In this document: positions 1 through 7,274 of the stretch, one piece after another
Layout: the number at the start of each line of letters is the position of its first letter
Numbering within the stretch: position 1 is the stretch's first letter
Source: Beroe ovata
Lineage: Eukaryota; Ctenophora; Nuda; Beroida; Beroidae
Direction of reading: 5' to 3'
Assembly (NCBI GenBank): GCA_946803715.1
Contig: CAMPET010000159.1
Span: 65,358 to 82,520 of the forward strand
DNA: 17,163 bases
Position numbers and translations under genes: made by a program
Notes under the pieces: model-generated
Told to the model about the DNA's origin: nothing
Database searches by the model: none
What the model saw: the letters and a program-made list of their open reading frames with translations, nothing else

Positions 1-26
1 GTGTGTGTGTGTGTGTGTGTGTGTGT
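1..26. repeat. (GT)n microsatellite at left edge
   Basis: An uninterrupted GT run of 13 units begins at the window edge, so its full length is unknown. The open frame through it is low-complexity and not a gene. Confidence 0.95.
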
Positions 27-838
27 TTCTCCTGTGACTGTGCGCGTGTTTGTACGATCTTGCTTGTTCATTATTCCGATCGCGATACCCATCAGCTCTC
101 CTGGACCGTGTCTGATCATAGCAATCTTGTGAAACACTCACGCACAGTCACGCACACACAGTCACGCATACACACATACAGTATACACACACACTCAAAG
201 TCACACACAGTCACACACACGCCGCCCAGACCCGCCTATACAAGCCCGAAATGATGATCCAAAACACAACGCGCATGATATCGAAAATATCAAAAAAGTA
301 TGGTCAACATGGTAGGTGTGAGCAGATGAACATCATAAATCACAACATGAACAAATGGCAAATGTTGTCTACTCCAGCAAAAATTATGAAGGAGTAAAGC
401 GTTCATGCGGTAGGCTTGACTTCGTCACTTTGAAGAATTACCGAATGAATGGCATAATGGTCAGATAGCAGTGATTTGCGTGTGTTTGAAGTATGAACAG
501 CAGCCGATTGAGAGATGAAATTGGCAGGATTAATATGTGAATTGGCATGCTAATTGGATGGATTAACCCTGACTATAGCGTGCCCGAGAATTGGCGACAA
601 TGCGAGAGAGTGAGCGTGTGTCCGTAAGCCTAGTTTAAGTTACGTCAACAAGTGCGTGTGATCACATGTGTGATTACATATTGGAACTGCTAATGAGATT
701 AATAATTGACCGCAAAATGGCAAATTCACATGAATTATCGAAAATTCACGCAAAAGCTGATATCATGGTCAAAACGCGTCAATGAACGATTAGATCATAT
801 ACAACCGTAGTGAAACACATGACCAGAGTTTTTGGAAA
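27..838. other. Non-coding stretch left of the ANKS6-like exons
   Basis: Bases 130-230 are degenerate CA-rich DNA with scattered CACACA and CAGTCACGCA units. The rest is unique AT-leaning sequence. I looked on both strands for further ankyrin exons of the minus-strand gene and saw none that I could support. The missing 3' exons may lie off the left edge. Confidence 0.6.
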
Positions 839-872
839 GGGTCTAGATCCCTGAAGGGTCTAGATCCCTGAA
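839..872. repeat. 17 bp perfect direct repeat, two copies
   Basis: The unit GGGTCTAGATCCCTGAA occurs at 839-855 and again immediately at 856-872. The unit is itself a near-palindrome around TCTAGA. It lies about 50 bp beyond the donor of the last recognised ANKS6-like exon, inside the presumed next intron. Confidence 0.95.
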
Positions 873-919
873 GCAGCTACATTTTTGGCAGGACTCCCAT
901 TAGACTCCCAACCCTTTAC

Positions 920-2552
920 CTCTAGAAGAAGAGTGGAGTGTTTGATGGCGATTCCAGGTGACTCGAGAAGAGTCCGACATGTCGATATGTCTCCACCAAG
1001 GAGTCCAAATAAGAGAGGTGTCCATGGGGTCTCACGGATATGGCGACACACTTCAGCCTGACAGAGCAATATATGGTGTCAAGGAGTGGGGTTTTACAGA
1101 ACGTTGTCAGAGGGGTGTCAAAGTGAAGTGGTGTCAATGAACGCAGTGACACGGTTTGTAAGTGGTGTTAAGAGCACTCACATTGGAATGGAGAAGGAGT
1201 TTAACCGTTGAGATATGTCCATGATACGCTGCATACGACAATGCTTGGGAGAATTGATCTTTCAACCATGATTCCGACTTTTCTTCTCCCCTACGAACCA
1301 TGAGTCAAGGATGAATTGACGTAACATATCTGGCGCAAACTACCAAGAATGAGTCATGGCACTCACTCGTTGCTATGGGTAACCATGGCAGCAGCTAAAC
1401 TCTGCACGATGTCATTGTGTCCACGTGCTGCGGCCAGTACGAGCGCGCACTGCTGGAACTGATTCTCCACATTGACACCAGCCCCATGTTCCAGCAGACA
1501 CTTGACACACCTCACGTGACCGCTATTACTCGCCTGCCGGTAGTGGTGGTGTCAGAGTGGATTGCTGTCTGTGCACGGAGTGTCAAAATGGCAATGTTTT
1601 AGGGTGAATGTCAATTCTGTAAAAGGTGGTGTCAAGCATCAATGTTATGAGTTAGTTGCAACTTGCAAGTGTAAAATATGATCCACATTCCACATATTAT
1701 CCTGTTGAATCATCACCAGTCACCATTCCGCATCACTTATCATTCACACACTACACAGTGATTATCCTATATCCAGATGAGATTATATTGGACACAAAAG
1801 CCTTTTGACAGTTTTATTGGGTTCAAATATGACAGGAACGTACGCATAATGTATTCCATGTCGTGCATTACAATCATTGCTATACAGCATGATAGTCGTC
1901 TTTTGAGCCAAAATGTTTGCTAATCCATGAACCACATCACACATTGGGAGGGACATAATTAGGAGAATTTGTAGTTTTATGCTGTGTTGTTACTTGTTAC
2001 CAATTTTGTAGTCATTTGGATGCGAGCATTGCAAAGTTGCTATCATATGGTCGGTCTTATGTCCTCCATATAACAAATTATGGGCATTAATCTGCAGTGA
2101 TTAATCTCGGATAAAATGCCATTGTATTCCAACGACTCATGTTTATATTCATTCAATCTAGCGTCTTTGTCCTTAAACCATGGTAGTACCATGAACTTTA
2201 AATTGTCTACCTTTTGTGTTTTTGTAGTCTGCGGTATACTATTGACCGTTTACACAAACAATATTGGTTTTTGAAACAACACGAAACCATGCTTTTTATG
2301 GGCAACTTTAGTCATTGTACAATGTACATTTGATGTACAATGTATATTGTATATTTGCTATACATTGTACATTTGATACTCGTTGGGCAATGTGTATAGT
2401 GTATGAAGTGTACATACTCTGATTATCTCTCCGTATTTGATGTCCCGATACAGTTTTTGCTTACCATGGACCAGGTGTCAGCTCCTCTTTGAGACACCCA
2501 CAAAACACACAGACACACAAACAGACGCACAGACACACACTCACAGACACAG

Positions 2553-2583
<31 letters not shown>

Positions 2584-5500
2584 CACACACANCAGACACA
2601 GACACACACTCACACATACAGACACACACTCACAGACAATCACAGGCACAGTCCACATACACATAGACACACATAGACACACTCACACACAGACACAGAC
2701 TCACATACAGACACAGACACACAAAGAGAATACCTGCAACTTCTCGAGCACCATGAAGCATCTTGTATTAGCACAGATCACAAGTCTATAACGTGGCTAT
2801 ATAGTAACTTCTGTTTTTAGTGACTATCGGTAAAAATCTGTATGACACCGAAAAGTTGACACTTGACATGAGTCATTGTTTCCCTGAGAACATAGGTACG
2901 TTTTTTTTCCTGATTTTTCGTCTAGAAAAAACGATATATCGGCAACACACAGCACATTTCACAGCTGTATCCTTGTTTTCGACAGTTCTAAATCGCCGTA
3001 AAAAGGAATCACATTTTGTCACATGATGACACACGTTGACAAATGACAACTGTCAAGAATTAATTGATGACTCATTGACAATGCTCTCTCCGAGTAGTTT
3101 TTCTTTTCTTTCAATTCTGCCAGAGAGAAGACATCGCCGCTACCACAACATAGTGAAATGTGACACTATCCGGATTTACTGACTTTTATCTAGCATTGAA
3201 TTACCACCGAATTTTGTGGCCCGATATTTGATTCCTATCCCATATTCCTACGTGTTCTTTTGCTGCCGTGACCATAAAACATTTCCTTATCAGTTTCTTC
3301 GATGTGCTGCAAGCTTTGAATCCAGATGTTTTTGTAAAAACACATTATTTTCTCCCCGTGTTATCATTCCCCAGCAAGGGGTAACTTGACCCCATTCTCA
3401 GTTTACATGCGAGTTGTGTAGCAGCAAGCTCTCTTCTCACCACAGCTCAGTGAAAAGCAGGATACCCACAACAAGCATCAGCAATCACAGTGTCAGCACC
3501 AACAGAGAAGACACCTCTTCTTGACACAATGACACCACCCACAGATCCAGATGAAGACTCGGAAGTCGTGGAAAACCCGTCGGTTTCATCTCCAAAATTC
3601 AAGAAAGCCCGCCAAAGCGCTGCCTCATTCGTCTCCCTGGACATTGATATAGAGGTCGGATCAGATGCAATATCATGCAATGAGAAGATCTCCCGACAAC
3701 AGAGCACAGGGACAGTGGACAATCTGGGACAGATAGTCGAGGAAGACATGACCACATGGGGTATCATCAGGTTTAGGATACGCCGCGCAGTGGAGCACAT
3801 AGCCGTGCAGATACTATCCATAGTGCTGATCATAGTTGATGTGAGTCTCACCATTGCTTCAATCGCCAGTTCCGACGAGGTCTTCGATTGGAAGGTCAGA
3901 ATAATCAGCAACGTCTTCCTGGGGTACTTCATCCTTGAGATCTGTCTGCGATTCGTGGCGATTGGACCACACAGATTTGTCCGCACGGGCTGGGAGGTTG
4001 CAGATGCAATAGTCATCTTCGCCTCCCTCATCATCACAGTCTCCGTTACAGACCCTGAGGGGCGGGAACTCGGACAGTTGTCCATTCTCGGACGTATATT
4101 CCGTCTGATCCGGCTCATCCGACTCATCCCCCAGTGCAGAAAGTGCATCCTGAGTGCGCGGCTCACCACCAGTGAAAACAAGCGGAGGTACAGAGAAGAT
4201 GGCTATGATTTGGATCTCACCTACATCACGGATAAAGTTATTGCCATGTCCTTCCCATCCTCCGGGTGGCTTGCTCTCTACCGTAATCCAATAGAGGAGG
4301 TTGCCAAGTTTTTCCGGACCAAATACCGGGGACACTTCCGTATCTACAACCTGTGTTCGGAACGGGACTACGATTATGAACCGTTTGATTACAGTGTCCA
4401 GAGGTACATGATAGCCGATCACAACGTACCCACACTCCACCAAATGTACGATTTTGTGCGGGATGCCCAACGCTTCCTCAAGAAGAATGATAAGAACGTG
4501 ATAGCGGTCCACTGCAAGGGAGGGAAGGGGCGGACTGGGAGCATGATCTGTGCATACCTCATGTACAGTGCAAAGACACAATTCTCGACGGGAGAAGCGA
4601 CTCGGGAGTATTTCGCTAGCCGGAGATCGGATCTGAGAGTGAGCAGCAAGTTCCAGGGAGTTCAGACCCCATCCCAGTGCCGATTTATCGACTACTGGCA
4701 GGAGATAATCCACTCATACGACTGCGTGATCCCGGAGGCTCCCTCTCTTTTCATCAAGAAGTTGGTAGTCCACTCCCCTCCCCACCCCATCCAATCTCCG
4801 TCCAGCAATCTCCTGGTGGAGATCTGGGACCGGGATCAATCCATCTCCTCCTTCAACCTCATGTCGTGTTCCTCCGTGTGTACCGTCACGAACAGTGACG
4901 GTGACCTCACCATAGACTTCCACGATCAGGCTAAACCGTGCGTTACGGGCGATACAAAAATACGATTCAAATCGTCGCATCTGCCGATTAAGTACGACAA
5001 AGCGTCGTTCTACTTCTGGTTTAATACCACGTTTGTAAAGGGAGGCGAGGTGAAGATAGAGCGGGAAATGTTGGATAACCCACACTTTACCAAATATAAC
5101 CGAGTATACGACGAGAACTTTGCAGTGAGTGTCATATTCGACAAGAAACAACACCAGAGACTAGTGTGATGGACATGGGCCGTTACCATGGTAACTCATT
5201 GTGTTACCATGGTAGCTCCAATTTGGGACAAATACACGCGAAGTCGGGATTCAGAGTTAATAAGTAGTGAGGAACACTCGTTTAGAGTTTATGTTTAATC
5301 GTTTGGATGTATTTGATCAATTGTTTTTGTGTTGTATCGTTAATCGTATTTCGTCGTTGATTTATCATTAATTTTGAAATCTTATGAGAAATTTAAGTTA
5401 TTTGTTCACCTTCATAATCTTAACTGTATTTTACTATCAAGGTTAAATGTTGCTCATGTTTTACTGATGAAACCAAAGATATGATAATTGTTTTTTGCTC

Positions 5501-6194
5501 TAATATCATTCTGTCGAAGTTATGATACTGATATTGCTCACTGTGATAACATTGGAGTTACTGCGTTTTCTCCGATCTGTACTTCAAATCATAGTTCCAA
5601 AATCACGGCGAGCTTAGCAGACAAAATCAATCGGAATCTCACAGCTTACAGATGAGCGAAATATACAGATGAGCGAAGTATCAACACGTACCTGCATGAG
5701 TGCGGTCCACCCGTAACTATTCGTCATATCCGGGTCAGCTCCCTGCTGGAGTAGCAACCTGACAACCGACACGTGACCTTCCTTGGCAGCGAACATGAGA
5801 CACGTGTTACCCGTCTGATCTGACACTGTGTTCGCCTGGACGGAACTGACAGGGTCAGGGTTAGTTGTCATGGTAACAGCGAAGAGGGGTAGGGGAGAGA
5901 GGGTTGAAAACAGAGGTAGGGTGAATGTGTTAGCGGGGCGGGTTGAAGTTCGCGCGGGACAGGGTTGAAACAGGGGCGCGTTGAAAGTTGAAACATAAGA
6001 TAGGGCAGGGGAGCACAGGATGGTATTAAACCAATGAATCGCGAAGGATGACGGGTCACCCGAAACACGTATTCCAAAACACGTTCCCAAGCAACTCAAT
6101 CGATTCTCACCTGGACTTTGGGAAGGAGAGTTCGGAGTGTTACTAGGTTACCGAGCTCCGACGCTCTGAGCACCTGACGAGAGAAATCACCCAT
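920..6194 (-). CDS. ANKS6: ANKS6-like ankyrin-repeat protein, 5' part (four exons, partial)
   Basis: Four exons join in phase 0: 6194-6111 (28 codons, starts MGDFSRQVLRASELGN), 5835-5692 (48), 1533-1384 (50) and 1057-920 (46), giving 172 residues. They encode consecutive ankyrin repeats with helix signatures NTCLMFAAKEGH, GWTALMQASNSGH, CALVLAAARGHND and TPLLFGLLGGD, spaced 33-34 residues apart. The short capping repeat at the N terminus and the YGWxALMQA motif resemble ANKS6, a ciliary inversin-compartment protein with N-terminal ankyrin repeats and a C-terminal SAM domain (family knowledge). No SAM exon is seen, so the 3' part is missing or lies left of the window. Most junctions are good (CAG|GTGAGA, CAG|GTACGT, GAG|GTAAAG; acceptors CCAG, GGCAG, GTCAG). 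The donor at 1384 (ATG|GTTACC) is weak; a stronger GA|GTGAGT at 1367 breaks the frame with the next exon. Intron 2 (1534-5691) contains the voltage-sensing phosphatase on the other strand. ANKS3 or another ankyrin family is the alternative. Confidence 0.75.
2314..2372. repeat. Clustered TGTACA palindromes forming a hairpin
   Basis: ATGTACAATGTAT at 2333-2345 is the exact reverse complement of ATACATTGTACAT at 2360-2372: 13 bp arms around a 14 bp loop. The preceding ATTGTACAATGTACAT (2314-2329) is a further self-complementary copy of the same word. It lies inside ANKS6-like intron 2. A similar cluster occurs at 7021-7074. Confidence 0.85.
2500..2725. repeat. CA / CAGACA microsatellite with one N
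   Basis: About 220 bp of CA, CACAGA and CACACT units, with an unresolved N at 2592. Long open frames cross it on both strands only because CA/TG repeats lack stop codons. Confidence 0.95.
3490..5169 (+). CDS. VSP: Voltage-sensing phosphatase (VSP/TPTE family), single exon
   Basis: Predicted to couple membrane voltage to dephosphorylation of phosphoinositides at the plasma membrane. Residues are numbered from the GTG at 3490 (559 aa). S1 lies at about 104-124 (D117), S2 at 138-158 (E150, R154), S3 at 168-186 (D172) and S4 at 197-214 with arginines every third residue (R202, R205, R208, R211). Next come a basic linker (K231, R232, R233), the catalytic D310 in ADHN, the P-loop HCKGGKGRTG at 341-350 (C342, R348), the gating/TI loop near 391-396 and a C2 domain at about 415-553. 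All the parts of a full-length VSP are present. The P-loop is of VSP type (CKGGKGRTG), not PTEN type (CKAGKGRTG). No in-frame ATG precedes codon 14; the first is at 3529 (546 aa). A TGA at 3451 closes the frame upstream. The start is therefore 3529, or an upstream exon spliced at the CAG ending at 3490. The gene has no introns and lies inside an intron of the ANKS6-like gene on the other strand. Confidence 0.95.
   Translation: MSAPTEKTPLLDTMTPPTDPDEDSEVVENPSVSSPKFKKARQSAASFVSLDIDIEVGSDAISCNEKISRQQSTGTVDNLGQIVEEDMTTWGIIRFRIRRAVEHIAVQILSIVLIIVDVSLTIASIASSDEVFDWKVRIISNVFLGYFILEICLRFVAIGPHRFVRTGWEVADAIVIFASLIITVSVTDPEGRELGQLSILGRIFRLIRLIRLIPQCRKCILSARLTTSENKRRYREDGYDLDLTYITDKVIAMSFPSSGWLALYRNPIEEVAKFFRTKYRGHFRIYNLCSERDYDYEPFDYSVQRYMIADHNVPTLHQMYDFVRDAQRFLKKNDKNVIAVHCKGGKGRTGSMICAYLMYSAKTQFSTGEATREYFASRRSDLRVSSKFQGVQTPSQCRFIDYWQEIIHSYDCVIPEAPSLFIKKLVVHSPPHPIQSPSSNLLVEIWDRDQSISSFNLMSCSSVCTVTNSDGDLTIDFHDQAKPCVTGDTKIRFKSSHLPIKYDKASFYFWFNTTFVKGGEVKIEREMLDNPHFTKYNRVYDENFAVSVIFDKKQHQRLV
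5182..5214. promoter_or_regulatory. Perfect X-box palindrome plus a second truncated copy
   Basis: GTTACCATGGTAAC (5182-5195) is a perfect 14 bp palindrome fitting the RFX X-box consensus (GTHNYCATRRNAAC). GTTACCATGGTA (5203-5214) repeats its first 12 bases. They begin 13 bp after the phosphatase stop codon, so they lie in its 3' UTR and also in ANKS6-like intron 2. Binding is inferred from the motif only. Confidence 0.5.
5215..5691. other. Phosphatase 3' flank within ANKS6-like intron 2
   Basis: T-rich, A/T-dominated sequence typical of a 3' UTR and intron. I see no canonical AATAAA and no coding exon. An 11 bp direct repeat (CAGATGAGCGA) occurs at about 5650 and 5667. Confidence 0.5.
5864..5877. 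promoter_or_regulatory. X-box motif (RFX type) in ANKS6-like intron 1
   Basis: GTTGTCATGGTAAC matches every position of the RFX X-box consensus GTHNYCATRRNAAC. It lies in the 275 bp first intron of the ANKS6-like gene, about 315 bp downstream of its start codon. RFX factors drive ciliary genes in animals and ANKS6 is ciliary, so placement and gene type agree. Function is inferred. Confidence 0.5.
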
Positions 6195-6234
6195 TTCTGT
6201 GATCAGTTAATCTCAGTCTGGAGTCATCTTAGTG

Positions 6235-6242
6235 TGACGTCA
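6235..6242. promoter_or_regulatory. CRE palindrome TGACGTCA
   Basis: A perfect 8 bp cAMP-response-element palindrome lies about 40 bp upstream of the ANKS6-like start codon (minus strand). CREB/ATF binding is inferred from the motif and its position. Confidence 0.45.
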
Positions 6243-7020
6243 TCATACCTCCACTTTCATTGTCCGTAGCAAAACATATGCTAGATGCAATATGAATATG
6301 TTTAAAATGAGGATTGAGTCAAAATAAGGCATTTATTTGTGAATCTACGGCTGCTGCTACTGTAATAAGCACTGAGTATAATTATGGACATTATTGTAGA
6401 CATTATTATGGACATTTAGACACCGAGCGCACAAACATCCTCCATCTCATGAATAAACAACGGCAATATCCGGCTCCAATGCGCGGTACCACGGTCACTT
6501 CACTTGAAACTAAGTTGGGACAATAGAGTGAGAAGTCACCTCTACCATCCCCTTGCCTTGCTCAACATATGACTATTAATGAATTTGGTCACTATCTTAC
6601 TCTGTTTAAAATGGGGAATGTGGTGCTAATTGAGCAATTGGGCGCACAATAACCCCAGGGAATCAAACACACAAAGCTTCTCACACGATTACAAAGTTGC
6701 TTTCCATGCGTAGTATATTTGTGCTCGATCAAGTCTTGATATGAAGTCCTATACCATATTCAGGGTATTTTCGTTTAGTACCTAAACCTATTTAAGTGGA
6801 TAAACAAGGCTGTAATTCGCCCAAAAAAACCATGAATCGTCAAGGGCATTGGGCAATTGTATGCAAACTTGACACTGGAACAAGTACCTATAACAAGACA
6901 CAATACAACGCACACTGGTACACTTGACAAGCAGTAAGAAGCAGATAATCAGAGAGCTCTGTTAAAAACACACACTTTGACACACAGTACAGTATGTATT
7001 CAGCAATATGTCACTATCAA

Positions 7021-7074
7021 CAGTGTACACTGTACATTGTACACTGGTCAATGTACAATGTAAACTGTACACAC
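7021..7074. repeat. Second TGTACA palindrome cluster
   Basis: CAGTGTACACTG (7021-7032) is a perfect 12 bp palindrome. TACATTGTACA (7033-7043) and TGTACAATGTA (7052-7062) form 11 bp arms around an 8 bp loop. The cluster lies about 200 bp past the ECHDC3 stop and uses the same words as 2314-2372. Confidence 0.85.
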
Positions 7075-7274
7075 ATAAGAAAAATGACTGTTTCACATCA
7101 CATAAAAAATCAATCACGATAAATTAAAACGAAAGTAAAAAAACCCTTGCTTGTAACCCTTTGCAGTCTTTCTGAAATACACACACATTACACACAACTC
7201 TGACATCTCCATCGTTATTGATCGAATCAGCGAATTTTTGGTTGACACCACCACTTGTTGCTCCTGACACCACA

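Larger units (their letters stand above)
1534..3450. other. ANKS6-like intron 2, part left of the nested phosphatase
   Basis: I see no convincing exon here. The stretch holds a palindromic TGTACA cluster (2314-2372), a large CA microsatellite (about 2500-2725) and otherwise AT-rich DNA. The part just before 3490 should contain the phosphatase promoter and 5' UTR. A pyrimidine-rich tract ending in CAG at 3450 would make a good acceptor for a 5' UTR exon, because TGA follows immediately in the phosphatase frame. Confidence 0.5.
6195..7274. other. Intergenic region between the ANKS6-like start and the ECHDC3 stop
   Basis: Both flanking genes are on the minus strand, so this region should hold the ANKS6-like promoter (right of 6194) and the ECHDC3 3' UTR (left of 7275). 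It contains a CRE palindrome (6235-6242) and a TGTACA palindrome cluster (7021-7074). No exon is supported. Confidence 0.55.

Noticed and set aside
922-1152. Alternative 76-codon minus-strand frame over the fourth ANKS6-like exon
   Set aside because: The overlapping phase 0 frame gives an ankyrin helix pair (TPLLFGLLGGDISTCRTLL) at the right spacing; this frame does not.
1369-1383. X-box-like GTTGCTATGGGTAAC
   Set aside because: It has one mismatch and a 3 bp spacer and abuts or overlaps the end of an ANKS6-like exon, so it is weaker than the two perfect motifs.
2423-2791. Open frames of Cys/Val or Thr/His repeats
   Set aside because: They are translations of the CA/TG microsatellite, which lacks stop codons in some frames.
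3447-4713. Long antisense open frames (244 and 284 codons) opposite the VSP
   Set aside because: They mirror the VSP coding strand, lack recognisable domains, and the sense frame has full motif support. Treated as shadows.
5614-6099. Single 161-codon minus-strand gene reading through into the ankyrin repeat
   Set aside because: Its first two thirds are intron 1 sequence; the real first exon is 6194-6111, which joins to 5835 in phase 0.
6314-6526. Plus-strand 70-codon open frame
   Set aside because: No ATG of good context, no domain, no splice signals, AT-rich codon use; likely chance.
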